Positions 9,148-18,217 of a stretch of 64,000 nt of DNA are shown here, one piece after another. The notes beneath the pieces were generated by a model. That model had not been told where the DNA came from. It saw nothing but the letters and a program-made list of their open reading frames with translations, and did no database searches. The stretch covers positions 3,009,501-3,073,500 of the forward strand of contig NZ_JAUTAJ010000004.1 in the NCBI RefSeq assembly GCF_030818485.1. Direction: 5' to 3'. The DNA comes from Pseudoroseomonas cervicalis. GTDB taxonomy: Bacteria > Pseudomonadota > Alphaproteobacteria > Acetobacterales > Acetobacteraceae. The position numbers and the translations under genes are program-made. Positions within the stretch are counted from its first letter, which is position 1, and the number at the start of each line of letters is the position of its first letter.

Positions 9148-9284
9148 TGGCCAGGGGGCGCCGCCCCCTGGACCCCCGCTGGGGGGACAGGGTCCCCCCA
9201 GACCCCGCCTTCTGATGGCGGGGTCCGGGGTGGCCCTGCCACCCCGGCGGGAGGGTCCAGGGAGGGCGGCGCCCTCCCTGGCCT
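9148..9284. repeat. dispersed GC palindrome, family A copy 2 (double, head to head)
   Basis: Two family-A elements in opposite orientation flank TTCTGAT. Each has a GGGCG/CGCCC-type hairpin and a second hairpin (GGGGGGACAGGGTCCCCCC on one side, GGGGTGGCCCTGCCACCCC on the other) with the shared word ACCCCGCC or GGCGGGGT. It runs up to eight bases before the mnmE start. Confidence 0.88.
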
Positions 9285-9292
9285 CGCCCGGA

Positions 9293-10615
9293 GTGAAGCC
9301 CCTGTCCGACACCATCTTCGCCCTCGCCTCCGGCGCCGGGCGCGCCGCGATCTCCCTGCTGCGCCTCTCCGGCCCCGGATCCGGCCCGATCCTGACCCGC
9401 CTGGCCGGCCGCCTGCCGCGCCCGCGCCAGGCCAGCCTGCGCCGCCTGCACCATCCGGAGACGGGCGAGCTGCTGGACGAGGCGCTGCTGCTCTGGTTCC
9501 CCGCCCCCCGCAGCTACACCGGCGAGGATTCGGCGGAACTCCACCTGCATGGCGGCCGCGCCGTGCTGGAGGGCGTCTCCGGCGCCCTGCTGGCCTGCGG
9601 CGCCCGCCCGGCCGAGCCCGGGGAGTTCACCCGCCGCGCCTTCCTCAATGGCCGCCTGGATCTGACCGCCGCCGAGGGCATCGCCGACCTGATCGACGCC
9701 GAGACCGCCGCCCAGCGCCGCCAGGCGCTGCGCCAGGCGGGTGGCGCGCTGGCCGCCCGCTATGCCGGCTGGAGCGAGCGTCTCACCCGCCTGCTGGCCC
9801 ATCAGGAGGCCAGCATCGAATTCGCCGAGGACGGCATCCCGAACGAGCTGGAGGAGGAGGTCCGCCAGGGCGCCGCCACCCTGGCCGCCGAGATCGGCGC
9901 GCATCTGGCCGATGGCGGGCGCGGGGAGCGGCTGCGCGAGGGGCTATGGGCCGCCATCATCGGCGCGCCCAATGCCGGGAAATCCTCCCTGCTGAACGCG
10001 CTGGCGGGGCGGGAGGCGGCGATCGTCTCGTCCCGCGCCGGCACCACGCGCGACGTGGTGGAGGTGCGGCTGGACCTGGGCGGCGTGCCGGTGCTGCTGG
10101 CCGACACCGCCGGGCTGCGCGACACGCCGGACGAGATCGAGGCCGAGGGCGTGCGCCGCGCCCGCCGCCGGGCGGAGGAGGCGGATCTGGTCATTGCCCT
10201 CTTCGCCGCCGACGCGGCGCCGGATGCGGAGACGCTGTCCCTGCTGCGCCCAGGCACGGTGGTGGTGGCGAACAAGGTGGATCTGGCGCCGGCGCCCGCG
10301 ACCATCGGCGGCATCCCGCCCATCGCCCTCTCGGCGCGGGATGGCACGGGCCTGGACGCGCTGCGCAGCCTGCTGGAGCGCGAGGCGCAATCCCGCGCCG
10401 GCCTCAGCGAGGAAGCCAGCCTGACCCGGCCCCGCCACCGCGCGGCGCTGGGGGAGGCGGTGGCCTGGCTCGAAGAAGCCCAGCGCGCGCCACTGCCGGA
10501 AATCGCCGCCGAGTCGCTCAGGGCGGCCCTGCGGAGCCTGGGGCGGCTCACCGGAAGGGTGGGCGTGGAGCAGGTGCTGGACGTGGTGTTCGGGGATTTC
10601 TGTATCGGGAAATGA
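9293..10615 (+). CDS. mnmE: MnmE tRNA-modification GTPase
   Basis: A 440-residue MnmE (TrmE). With MnmG it installs the carboxymethylaminomethyl group on U34 of several tRNAs. The N-terminal formyl-THF-binding domain has SDTIFALASGAGRAAISLLRL and RRAFLNGRLDLTAAEGIADL. The G domain has P-loop GAPNAGKSS (about residues 223-231), the K-loop SSRAGTTRD, DTAGLRDT and NKVD. The protein ends CIGK, the strictly conserved C-terminal Cys motif. GTG at 9293 is the best start; there is no ribosome site because a palindromic repeat abuts it. Confidence 0.97.
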   Translation: MKPLSDTIFALASGAGRAAISLLRLSGPGSGPILTRLAGRLPRPRQASLRRLHHPETGELLDEALLLWFPAPRSYTGEDSAELHLHGGRAVLEGVSGALLACGARPAEPGEFTRRAFLNGRLDLTAAEGIADLIDAETAAQRRQALRQAGGALAARYAGWSERLTRLLAHQEASIEFAEDGIPNELEEEVRQGAATLAAEIGAHLADGGRGERLREGLWAAIIGAPNAGKSSLLNALAGREAAIVSSRAGTTRDVVEVRLDLGGVPVLLADTAGLRDTPDEIEAEGVRRARRRAEEADLVIALFAADAAPDAETLSLLRPGTVVVANKVDLAPAPATIGGIPPIALSARDGTGLDALRSLLEREAQSRAGLSEEASLTRPRHRAALGEAVAWLEEAQRAPLPEIAAESLRAALRSLGRLTGRVGVEQVLDVVFGDFCIGK

Positions 10616-10623
10616 AAAGGGTA

Positions 10624-10677
10624 GGGGCTCTGCCCCTGCACCCCGCCGGGGGGACAGGGTCCCCCCGGGCCCCGCCA
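10624..10677. repeat. dispersed GC palindrome, family A copy 3
   Basis: GGGGCTCTGCCCC hairpin, then CACCCCGCC and GGGGGGACAGGGTCCCCCC, then GGGCCCCGCC. The order of motifs matches the copies at 9148 and 34255. It fills most of the space between mnmE and mnmG. Confidence 0.85.
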
Positions 10678-10723
10678 TCAGTTTGGTGGAGCAGGCATCC
10701 CGCGCGGCTGCTATAGGGCGCGC

Positions 10724-12595
10724 ATGCGCGAGAACTCCTTTGATGTGGTGGTGATCGGCGGCGGGCACGCCGGCACCGAAGCCGCCGCCGCCGCCGCGCG
10801 CTGCGGCGCCCGCACCCTGCTGCTGACCCACCGGATCGAGACCCTGGGCGAGATGTCCTGCAACCCCGCCATCGGTGGCGTGGGCAAGGGGCACCTGGTG
10901 CGCGAGGTCGATGCGCTGGACGGGCTGATCGGCCGCGCCGCCGACCTGGCCGGCATCCATTTCAAGCTGCTGAACCGCAGCAAGGGCCCCGCCGTGCGCG
11001 GCCCCCGCGCCCAGGCGGACCGCGCCCTCTACCGCCGCGCCATCCAGTCCCTGCTCGCCGCCCAGCCCGGCCTGACCCTGCGCGCCGAGGCCGCCGGCGG
11101 GCTGGAACGCGACGCCTCCGGCCGCGTCGTCGCGGTGCTGACCGAGGGTGGCACCCGCATCGCCTGCGGCGCCGCCATCATCACCACCGGCACCTTCCTG
11201 CGCGGCGAGATCCATATCGGCGAGACCCGCCGCCCCGCCGGAAGGGTGGGGGATGCGCCCTCCATCGGCCTGGCGCTGGCGCTCGAGGCGCTGGGCCTGC
11301 CGATGCGCCGGCTGAAGACCGGCACGCCACCGCGCCTCGATGGCCGCACCATCGACTGGGCGGGGCTGGAGATGCAGCCGGGCGACGAGGCGCCCGAGCC
11401 GCTGTCCTGGATGACGGAACGCATCACCAACCGCCAGGTGCAATGCGGCATCACCGCCACCACCCCGGAAGGCCATGCGCTGATCCGCGCCAATTTGCAC
11501 CGGGCGCCGATCCATTCCGGGCAGATCCAGGGCGCGGGGCCGCGCTACTGCCCCTCCATCGAGGACAAGATCACCCGCTTCGCCGGGCGGGAGCGGCACC
11601 AGATCTTCCTGGAGCCCGAGGGGCTGGACGACCCCACCATCTACCCCAACGGCATCTCCACCAGCCTGCCGGAGGATGTGCAGCGCGGCTTCATCGCCAC
11701 CATCCCGGGGCTGGAGCGGGCGGAGATCCTGCGCCTCGGCTACGCCATCGAATACGACCATGTCGACCCGCGCGCCCTGCGCCCGACGCTGGAGCTGCGC
11801 GCCGTGCCGGGCCTGTTCCTGGCCGGGCAGATCAACGGCACCACGGGCTATGAGGAGGCCGCCGCCCAGGGGCTGCTGGCCGGCATCAATGCCGCGGCGC
11901 TCGCCGGCGGCGATGCCGAGGGGCGCGTGCTGGCGCGGACCGAGGCCTATCTCGGCGTCATGGTGGACGATCTCGTGCTGCAGGGGGTGACGGAGCCCTA
12001 CCGCATGCTGACCGCCCGCTCCGAGCACCGGCTGGCGCTCCGGGCCGACAATGCCGGCCTGCGGCTGACGGAGAAGGGCATCGCCTGGGGCGTGGTGGGG
12101 CCGGAGCGTGCCGCCCGTTTCCGGGCGTTTGCCGCTGGTGTGGCGGACGCGCTGGCCCGCGCACGGGCCGAGGGTGGCACCCCGGCCGCGCTGCAATCCG
12201 CTGGCATCCCGATCAACCAGGATGGCCGCTGGCGCAGCCTGCTCGAGGTGCTGGCGCTGCCCGAGGTGCCGGGCGAGGCGGTGGCCCAGGCCTTCCCCTG
12301 GCTGAACGAGCTGCCCGAAGGCGTGCGGGCCCAGCTGGAGGCCGAGGCGCTCTACGCCCCCTATCTGGAGCGGCAGGCGGCCGAGCTGCGCCTGCTGGAG
12401 CGGGAGGAGCGGCTGGCCATTCCGCGCGGGCTGGACTTCTCTGCCATTCCGGGCTTGAGCAATGAGATGAAGCAGCGGCTGGAAACGGCGCAGCCCGAGA
12501 CCCTGGGCGGGGCAGGGCGGGTGCCCGGCATCACCCCGGCGGCACTCGCCGCGCTGGCCGTCCATCTTCGCCGCCGGCAGGAGCGTTTCACGTGA
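10724..12595 (+). CDS. mnmG: MnmG tRNA uridine-5-carboxymethylaminomethyl modification enzyme
   Basis: A 623-residue FAD enzyme, partner of MnmE in wobble-uridine modification. The N-terminal dinucleotide fold is [46 protein letters not shown], the family signature, lies near residue 46, and the [13 protein letters not shown] motif near 205. [17 protein letters not shown] is near the FAD site and a C-terminal helical domain binds MnmE. Length is normal. The TGA stop overlaps the GTG start of rsmG inside a parS sequence. Confidence 0.98.
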   Translation: MRENSFDVVVIGGGHAGTEAAAAAARCGARTLLLTHRIETLGEMSCNPAIGGVGKGHLVREVDALDGLIGRAADLAGIHFKLLNRSKGPAVRGPRAQADRALYRRAIQSLLAAQPGLTLRAEAAGGLERDASGRVVAVLTEGGTRIACGAAIITTGTFLRGEIHIGETRRPAGRVGDAPSIGLALALEALGLPMRRLKTGTPPRLDGRTIDWAGLEMQPGDEAPEPLSWMTERITNRQVQCGITATTPEGHALIRANLHRAPIHSGQIQGAGPRYCPSIEDKITRFAGRERHQIFLEPEGLDDPTIYPNGISTSLPEDVQRGFIATIPGLERAEILRLGYAIEYDHVDPRALRPTLELRAVPGLFLAGQINGTTGYEEAAAQGLLAGINAAALAGGDAEGRVLARTEAYLGVMVDDLVLQGVTEPYRMLTARSEHRLALRADNAGLRLTEKGIAWGVVGPERAARFRAFAAGVADALARARAEGGTPAALQSAGIPINQDGRWRSLLEVLALPEVPGEAVAQAFPWLNELPEGVRAQLEAEALYAPYLERQAAELRLLEREERLAIPRGLDFSAIPGLSNEMKQRLETAQPETLGGAGRVPGITPAALAALAVHLRRRQERFT

Positions 12596-12599
12596 AACA
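12584..12599. promoter_or_regulatory. parS site 1
   Basis: CGTTTCACGTGAAACA contains the perfect 14-bp palindrome GTTTCACGTGAAAC, the core of the ParB centromere site parS. The end of mnmG and the GTG start of rsmG both lie inside it. ParB is encoded 1.4 kb downstream. Confidence 0.93.
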
Positions 12600-13212
12600 G
12601 GATCTGATCGACACCGTGCCGAGCCTGGCCGTTTCACGTGAAACAGAGGCGCGGCTGGACGCCTTCCTGACGCTGCTGCTGCGCTGGAATGCCCGCATCA
12701 ATCTGGTGGCCAGCAGCGACCCCGCTGTGCTGCGCCAGCGCCACATCGCCGACTCCATGCAGCTCCTGCCCCTGCTGCCGGAGGGAGACGGCCCGATGGC
12801 CGATCTCGGCTCCGGCGGCGGCTTTCCCGGCCTGGTCCTGGCCATCGCCGTGACGCGCCCCGTCCATCTCGTCGAATCCGACCGGCGCAAATCCGCCTTC
12901 CTCCAGGCCGCCGCCGCCGAGCTGGGCCTGTCCCATGTGAAGGTGCATGCCGAGCGCATCGAGGCCGTCGCCCTGCCGCCCATCGCCGTGCTGACCGCCC
13001 GCGCCCTGGCGCCGCTGGAAAAGATGCTGCCCTGGGCCGAGCGCCTGCTGGCGCCCGAGGGCGTCGCGATCTTTCCCAAGGGCCGCAATGCCGAGGCCGA
13101 GCTGGCGGCGGCGCAACCGGGCTGGACAATGGCGGTGCAGCGGTTCAAGAGCATGACCGACCCCGATGCCACCATCCTCAAACTCTCCGGACTCCGCCGT
13201 GTCGGCGCCTAA
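12592..13212 (+). CDS. rsmG: RsmG 16S rRNA m7G527 methyltransferase
   Basis: A 206-residue SAM-dependent methyltransferase that makes 7-methylguanosine at 527 of 16S rRNA. The SAM site is [17 protein letters not shown] (about residues 65-81), followed by [13 protein letters not shown]. The N-terminal [20 protein letters not shown] segment is typical of RsmG; its SRET is encoded by the second parS site. It starts with GTG overlapping the mnmG stop by four bases, so expression is coupled. Confidence 0.96.
   Translation: MKQDLIDTVPSLAVSRETEARLDAFLTLLLRWNARINLVASSDPAVLRQRHIADSMQLLPLLPEGDGPMADLGSGGGFPGLVLAIAVTRPVHLVESDRRKSAFLQAAAAELGLSHVKVHAERIEAVALPPIAVLTARALAPLEKMLPWAERLLAPEGVAIFPKGRNAEAELAAAQPGWTMAVQRFKSMTDPDATILKLSGLRRVGA
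12630..12645. promoter_or_regulatory. parS site 2
   Basis: CGTTTCACGTGAAACA again, identical to site 1 over 16 bases and 46 bp downstream, within the rsmG coding sequence (encoding VSRET). Confidence 0.93.
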
Positions 13213-14008
13213 GACCTCCCTGCGCCGCATCGCGCTCGCCAACCAGAAGGGCGGGGTGGGCAAGACCACCACCGCCATCAACCTGGCGACCGCGCTGGCC
13301 ACCAAGAAGCGGGTTCTGGTCATCGACCTCGATCCGCAGGGCAATGCCTCCACCGGCCTTGGCCTGCCGCGCGCCGAGCGCGGCGCCGGCTCCTACGCCC
13401 TGCTGGTCGGCCAGAAGCCGCTGGCCGAGCTGATGCGGCCGACCAAGGTGCCCGACCTGATGCTGCTGCCGGCCGACAACGACCTGGCCGGGGCGGAGAT
13501 CGAGCTGGTCGGCATGGAGCAACGCGAGCACCGGCTGCGCCTGGCGCTGGAGGCGGCGGCCGACACGCTGAAGGGCTTCGACTTCATCCTGATCGACTGC
13601 CCGCCCTCGCTCGGCCTGCTGACGCTGAACGCGCTGGTGGCGGTGGAATCGGTGCTGATCCCGCTGCAGACCGAGTTCTTCGCGCTCGAGGGCGTCTCGC
13701 AGATCACCCGCACCATCGACCGGGTGCGGCGGGTGCTGAACCCGGCGCTGGCCCTCGACGGCATCGTGCTGACCATGTTCGACCGCCGCAACAACCTCTC
13801 GGAGCTGGTGGCGGCCGATGTCCGCGCCTTCTTCCGCGACAAGGTCTTCGACACGGTGGTGCCGCGCAACATCCGCGTCAGCGAGGCGCCGTCGCACGGC
13901 CTGCCGGTACTGCTCTACGATCCGCGCTCCACCGGGGCGCAGGCCTATATCAAACTGGCCGCGGAGTTGCTGCGGCGCGAGCGCGCGCGGGGGAGCAAGG
14001 CCGCATGA
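13199..14008 (+). CDS. parA: ParA chromosome-partitioning ATPase
   Basis: A 269-residue Walker-type ATPase (Soj/ParA) that moves ParB-parS complexes. The deviant Walker A is ANQKGGVGKTTTAINLA near the N-terminus, the switch I region includes DLDPQGNAST, and Walker B is FDFILIDCPPSLG. TEFFALEGVSQ and the C-terminal RNIRVSEAPSHG are typical. The GTG at 13199 gives [19 protein letters not shown], matching the family; an ATG at 13166 would add 11 residues. It overlaps the end of rsmG by 14 bases and parB by four. Confidence 0.96.
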   Translation: MSAPKTSLRRIALANQKGGVGKTTTAINLATALATKKRVLVIDLDPQGNASTGLGLPRAERGAGSYALLVGQKPLAELMRPTKVPDLMLLPADNDLAGAEIELVGMEQREHRLRLALEAAADTLKGFDFILIDCPPSLGLLTLNALVAVESVLIPLQTEFFALEGVSQITRTIDRVRRVLNPALALDGIVLTMFDRRNNLSELVAADVRAFFRDKVFDTVVPRNIRVSEAPSHGLPVLLYDPRSTGAQAYIKLAAELLRRERARGSKAA

Positions 14009-14871
14009 GTGGACGCAAGCCGCCCCGCCTGGGCATGGGGCTTTCCGCCCTGCTGGGCGACCAGAATGCGGTGACGCCGGCCAGCCCCGGCGCCTCCATC
14101 CCGCGCAGCCTGCCGGTCGAGGCGATCGAGCCCGGCCCCTTCCAGCCGCGCGGGCCGATCGACCAGTCCGGCCTGGCCGAGCTCGCCGCCTCGATCCGCG
14201 AGCATGGCGTGCTGCAGCCGATCCTGGTGCGCCCGAAGCCCGGCGCCCCGGGCAGCTACCAGATCATCGGCGGGGAGCGCCGCTGGCGCGCCGCCCAGCT
14301 GGCGCAGAAGCATGAGGTGCCGGTCTATGTCCATGAGCTGGACGACCGCGCCGCCCTGGCCGCCGCCCTGGTCGAGAATCTGCAGCGCGAGGATCTGAAC
14401 GCGCTGGAGGAAGCCCAAGGGTACAAGCGCCTGACCGAGGAATTCGGCCTGACCCAGGACGCGCTCGGCCAGGCGGTGGGCAAGAGCCGCAGCCATGTGG
14501 CCAACACGCTGCGCCTGCTTTCCCTGCCGCCCAAGGTGCGCGACATGCTGGCGCGCGGCAGCCTCTCCGCCGGCCATGCCCGCGCTTTGCTGACGGCGCC
14601 GGACCCGGTGAAGCTGGCCGAGATGGTCATCACCCGCGGCCTGAATGTCCGCCAGACCGAGGCGCTGGTCGCCACCGCCGAGAAGCTGAAGCCCGCCGCC
14701 GCCGGCCCGGTCAGCCCGGATGCCGACACCCGCGCGCTGGAGCGCGACCTGATGACCCGGCTGGGGCTGAAGGTGGCCATCAAGCATGGCCGCAAGGGCG
14801 GCAAGGTGACCATCGCCTACAAGGATCTGGACCAGCTGGACGGGCTGGTGCGGCTGCTCTCCCCCTCCTGA
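14005..14871 (+). CDS. parB: ParB chromosome-partitioning CTPase/DNA-binding protein
   Basis: A 288-residue ParB (Spo0J) that loads at parS and spreads as a CTP clamp. The N-terminus KPPRLGMGLSALLGD carries the ParA-stimulating segment. The CTP-binding motifs are GPFQPR and GGERRWRA (about residues 89-96). The helix-turn-helix LTQDALGQAVGKSRSHVANTLRLLSLP binds parS, and a C-terminal dimerisation domain ends the protein. ATGA overlap with parA shows an operon. The target sites lie at 12584 and 12630. Confidence 0.97.
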   Translation: MSGRKPPRLGMGLSALLGDQNAVTPASPGASIPRSLPVEAIEPGPFQPRGPIDQSGLAELAASIREHGVLQPILVRPKPGAPGSYQIIGGERRWRAAQLAQKHEVPVYVHELDDRAALAAALVENLQREDLNALEEAQGYKRLTEEFGLTQDALGQAVGKSRSHVANTLRLLSLPPKVRDMLARGSLSAGHARALLTAPDPVKLAEMVITRGLNVRQTEALVATAEKLKPAAAGPVSPDADTRALERDLMTRLGLKVAIKHGRKGGKVTIAYKDLDQLDGLVRLLSPS

Positions 14872-15159
14872 ACGGCAGGCCGGGCGAGGCGCGGCGCCCA
14901 GGGCTGCTCCCAGCCCGCACCGGGGTCCGGAAGGCCCTCGGGAGGAGGCGTTCTGCCGGGCGGGCGGGACCGCTGCCCTGCCTCGGCCGGAGCGGCCCCG
15001 GCTGGCCCGGCCCAGCCTCGCCAACCTCCGGTCTGGCAGGGCCAGCCTGGGGCAGGGGCCGCGCTCCAGAAATTCGCCGCCCGGGCAATTCCGCCCGGCG
15101 CGTTCCGGCCCTAGCCTGCCCAGGGCGCGCCTGAAGCGCCTCTGGGGAGAGAGACAAGC

Positions 15160-15459
15160 ATGATCCATGTCATCGCCGTGCTGACCGCGCAGCCCGGCCA
15201 GCGCGCCGCGCTGCTGGCCGCCTTCCACGAGAACCTGCCGGCGGTGCGGGCCGAGGAAGGCTGCATCGAATACAACCTGGCCGTGCCCGCCGCCGAGAGC
15301 CCGGCCAGCTTCGGCCCGGACAGTGTGGTGGTGGTCGAGAAATGGGCCAGCCCCGCGGCGCTGGCCGCGCATGCCGCCGCGCCGCATATGAAGGCCTTCG
15401 GCACCCGCACCCGGGACATCGTCGCCCACCGCGCCATCCATGTGCTGAACGAGGCCTGA
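15160..15459 (+). CDS. putative quinol monooxygenase (ABM domain)
   Basis: A 99-residue single-domain protein of the antibiotic-biosynthesis-monooxygenase (ABM/YgiN) fold. The N-terminal MIHVIAVLTAQPGQRAALLAAF, the central EEGCIEYNL and VVVEKWASPAALAAHAAAPHMK are the usual ABM landmarks. Such dimers oxidise quinols or detoxify small compounds; the substrate is unknown. GAGAGAGAC just upstream may act as the ribosome site. The 288 bases between parB and this gene show short inverted GC words but no gene or clear terminator. Confidence 0.85.
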   Translation: MIHVIAVLTAQPGQRAALLAAFHENLPAVRAEEGCIEYNLAVPAAESPASFGPDSVVVVEKWASPAALAAHAAAPHMKAFGTRTRDIVAHRAIHVLNEA

Positions 15460-15511
15460 GGGCGGCGGCCCGGCCGGGGCAGGGGGGGAGCACGCCCCCC
15501 CGCCCGCCGGG

Positions 15512-16522
15512 CTAATCCATGCGGATATTGGCGCGCTGCACCAGGGCGCCGTAGCGCTCGGCCTCCTGCCGCACCAGGGCGGCCGCCTCCTCGGCGCCGC
15601 CATGGCCGGGCAGGAAGCCGGCTTCCTCGATGCGGCGGCGCAGCTCGGGCTGGGCCAGGGCGTCGCGCATCGCCGTCTCCCAGCGCCGCACCACCGGGGC
15701 GGGCAGCCCGGCCGGGCCCAGCAGCATGTACCAGACGGTGATGGCGAAGCCCGGATGGCCGCTCTCCGCCACGGTCGGCACATCCGGCAGGGCGGCGACA
15801 CGCTCCGGCGTGGTCACCGCCAGCGCCCTTGTGCTGCCGGCGCGCAAATGCGGCAGATGGGTCGGCATGGTGTCGATGGCCAGGTCCAGCGTGCCGGCCA
15901 GCAGGTCGTTCACCACCGCGCCCGTGCCGCGATAGGGCACATGCGTCATGCTGACGCCGCTGGCCTGGCACAGCATCTCGGCCGCCAGATGCTGCTGCGT
16001 GGCGACGCCGGAGGAGGCGTAGTTCAGCTTGCCCGGATTCGCCTTGGCATAGGCCAGCAGCCCGGCCAGGTCGCGATAGGGCGCGTTGGCCGGCACGATG
16101 GCCACCAGCGGCACGGTGCCGGCCAGCGCGATGGGCGTGAAATCGCGCATCTGGTCATAGGGCGGCGGGCGCATCAGCGGCGCCACCACGGCCTGGGTGC
16201 TGACCGTGCCCATCACCAGCGTGTAGCCATCCGGCCGCGCGCGGGATGCGGTGGCGGCGGCGACGGTGCCGCTGGCGCCGGGGCGGTTCTCCACCACCAC
16301 CGGCTGGCCCAGCGAGGCCTGCAGCGCCGGGTTCAGCAGCCGCGCGATGATGTCGGTGCCGCCGCCGGGGGCGAAGCCCACCAGCATGGTGACGCTGCGG
16401 TTGGGGTAGTCGCTGGCCTCGGCACCGCCGGCGGCCGGGCCGCGCCCTTGCGCGAGGGCGGCGGCGGGGCCGAGCAGCGGCGCGGCGGCAAGCCCGCCAA
16501 GCAGGGGGCGGCGTGGCAGCAT
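15512..16522 (-). CDS. tripartite tricarboxylate transporter (Bug) substrate-binding protein
   Basis: A 336-residue periplasmic receptor of the Bug/TctC family. A signal peptide with a twin-arginine-like start (MLPRRPLLGGLAAAPLLGPAAALA) is followed by YPNRSVTMLVGFAPGGGTDIIARLL, the ENRPGASG loop, THVPYRGTGAVVNDLLAG and PDVPTVAESG, all family signatures. It probably binds a carboxylate for a TctAB permease, but no tctA or tctB is near, as is usual for the many orphan Bug receptors. AGGAG lies seven bases before the ATG. Confidence 0.93.
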   Translation of the reverse strand: MLPRRPLLGGLAAAPLLGPAAALAQGRGPAAGGAEASDYPNRSVTMLVGFAPGGGTDIIARLLNPALQASLGQPVVVENRPGASGTVAAATASRARPDGYTLVMGTVSTQAVVAPLMRPPPYDQMRDFTPIALAGTVPLVAIVPANAPYRDLAGLLAYAKANPGKLNYASSGVATQQHLAAEMLCQASGVSMTHVPYRGTGAVVNDLLAGTLDLAIDTMPTHLPHLRAGSTRALAVTTPERVAALPDVPTVAESGHPGFAITVWYMLLGPAGLPAPVVRRWETAMRDALAQPELRRRIEEAGFLPGHGGAEEAAALVRQEAERYGALVQRANIRMD

Positions 16523-16767
16523 GGATCTCCTCCCGCCCGGGCTCTGGAGGCCCGGTGCATTGTCAACAGTGGACAGCACAAGCCTGCGCCGCCCGACCGG
16601 CCAGGCCAAGCGGAAATGCGCGATCCGCGAGAGAGGAGAAGGAGAGGGCCGCATGCCCCCCCGGCCGGTCCGGGCGCGCCCGGGCCCGTCGCGATGCAGC
16701 CCGGGGGGGCTGGCTGGCCCGGGCAGGGCCCGCCAGGCGAAGTGCCGGGGGAAGGGCGGCCCGGCCC

Positions 16768-18114
16768 TCAGCCGGCGCGGAAGCCGGCGGCCGGGTGCGG
16801 CGCCGCCAAGCGCGGCCCGGCGCCGAACAGCTTCTCGCGATAGGTGCCAGGGGCATATTCCGTCTTGTAGGCGCCGCGCTCCTGCAGAAGTGGCACCACC
16901 AGCTCGACGAAGCTCTCCAGCCCCTCCGGCATCACGGTGCGGGAGAGGTTGAAGCCATCCACATCGGCGGCCTCGGCCCAGCCCAGCAGCCGCTCGGCCA
17001 CCTGCTCGGCGCTGCCGGTGATGGGCGGCTGGCGGCTGCCGAGGACGAACTGGTCGATCAGCCGGCGCTTGGTGAAGACCGGCCCCGCCGCCTGCTTCAT
17101 GGCGGTGACATTGGACTGGATCGCCTGGCCTGGCCCGGTCTCGATCGGTTCGTCCATCCCATACCTGGAGAAATCGATGCCGAGCGAGGCGGCGGCATGC
17201 GCCAGCGCGCCCTCGACACTGGCATGGCGGCGATATTCCTCCAGCAGGTCGCGCGCCTCGGCCTCGGTGCGGCCGACCACCACGGTGGCGCCGGCGAAGA
17301 CCTTTAGCGTCCGGGCGCCGGCGCGGGCGCGCAGATCGGCCACCAGCGCCGCCACCGGCTCCGGCTTGCCGCCATTGACGAAGACGCATTCGGCATGGGT
17401 GGCCGCGAAGCGCCGCCCGCGGTCGGAAGCGCCGGCCTGGTAGAGCACCGGCGTGCGCTGCGGCGAGGGCTCGCAGAGATGGATGGCGTCCAGCTGGTAT
17501 TGCCGCCCCTGGTGGCGCACCGGGCGCACCCTGGCGGGATCGGCATAGAGGCCGGCGGCGCGGTCGGCGCGGACCGCATCCTGGTCCCAGCTGCCTTCCC
17601 ACAGCTTGTAGACCACCTCCATATACTCATCGGCCAGGTCGTAGCGGTCGTCATGCGCCATCTGCCGGTCGAAGCCCATGGCGCGGGCGGCGCTGTCCAG
17701 ATAGCCGGTGACGATGTTCCAGCCGATCCGCCCGCCGGTCAGGTGGTCCAGCGTCGACATGCGGCGCGCGAAGAGGAAGGGCTGCTCATAGGCCAGGTTG
17801 CAGGTGATGCCGAAGCCCAAATGGCTGGTCGCCGCCGCCATGGCCGGCACCAGCAGGGCGGGGTCCAGCAGCGGCACCTGCACCGCGCCGCGCAGCGCCG
17901 CATCCGGGCTGCCGCCATGGACATCGTAGATGCCCAGCACATCGGCCAGGAACAGCCCGTCGAACAGCCCGCGCTCCAGCGTGCGGGCCAGGCCCGTCCA
18001 ATAGTCCAGCCGGTGATAGTTCAGGCTGGCATCGCGCGGATGCGTCCACATCCCCTGCTGGATATGGCCGATGCAGGCCATGTCGAAGGCGTTGAAATGC
18101 AGCAGGCGCGGCAT
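16768..18114 (-). CDS. LLM-class flavin-dependent monooxygenase (NtaA/SnaA/DszA type)
   Basis: A 448-residue bacterial-luciferase-like FMNH2-dependent monooxygenase. LTGGRIGWNIVTGYLDSAARAMG (about residues 124-146) is the signature of the NtaA/SnaA/DszA/DmoA branch, and QAGASDRGRRFAATHAECVF is the phosphate-binding part. Members oxidise chelators, sulfur compounds or similar molecules with a separate flavin reductase; none is adjacent. A TCCAC-TATG-GTGGA inverted repeat lies 30 bases upstream. It follows no obvious operon. Confidence 0.92.
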   Translation of the reverse strand: MPRLLHFNAFDMACIGHIQQGMWTHPRDASLNYHRLDYWTGLARTLERGLFDGLFLADVLGIYDVHGGSPDAALRGAVQVPLLDPALLVPAMAAATSHLGFGITCNLAYEQPFLFARRMSTLDHLTGGRIGWNIVTGYLDSAARAMGFDRQMAHDDRYDLADEYMEVVYKLWEGSWDQDAVRADRAAGLYADPARVRPVRHQGRQYQLDAIHLCEPSPQRTPVLYQAGASDRGRRFAATHAECVFVNGGKPEPVAALVADLRARAGARTLKVFAGATVVVGRTEAEARDLLEEYRRHASVEGALAHAAASLGIDFSRYGMDEPIETGPGQAIQSNVTAMKQAAGPVFTKRRLIDQFVLGSRQPPITGSAEQVAERLLGWAEAADVDGFNLSRTVMPEGLESFVELVVPLLQERGAYKTEYAPGTYREKLFGAGPRLAAPHPAAGFRAG

Positions 18115-18143
18115 GGGGCGGGCTCCGTTCGGCGGAAAGTTCG

Positions 18144-18157
18144 TCCACTATGGTGGA
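18144..18157. promoter_or_regulatory. candidate operator upstream of the LLM monooxygenase
   Basis: TCCAC (18144-18148), TATG, GTGGA (18153-18157) forms a perfect 5-bp inverted repeat in an AT-richer patch between the monooxygenase start and the yggS end. The regulator is unknown. Confidence 0.35.
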
Positions 18158-18217
18158 TAATTTTCCAGCAAACGAGGCTTTTCTGCGCCGCCCCGACTCG
18201 GCGGGGCCGCGCCCTAT

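Noticed and set aside
9944..12637. 897-residue minus-strand frame opposite mnmE and mnmG
   Set aside because: No family features; the plus-strand genes are unambiguous.
18151..18159. DnaA box marking oriC
   Set aside because: A single GGTGGATAA (8 of 9) with no cluster of boxes; better explained as part of the operator-like repeat upstream of the monooxygenase.
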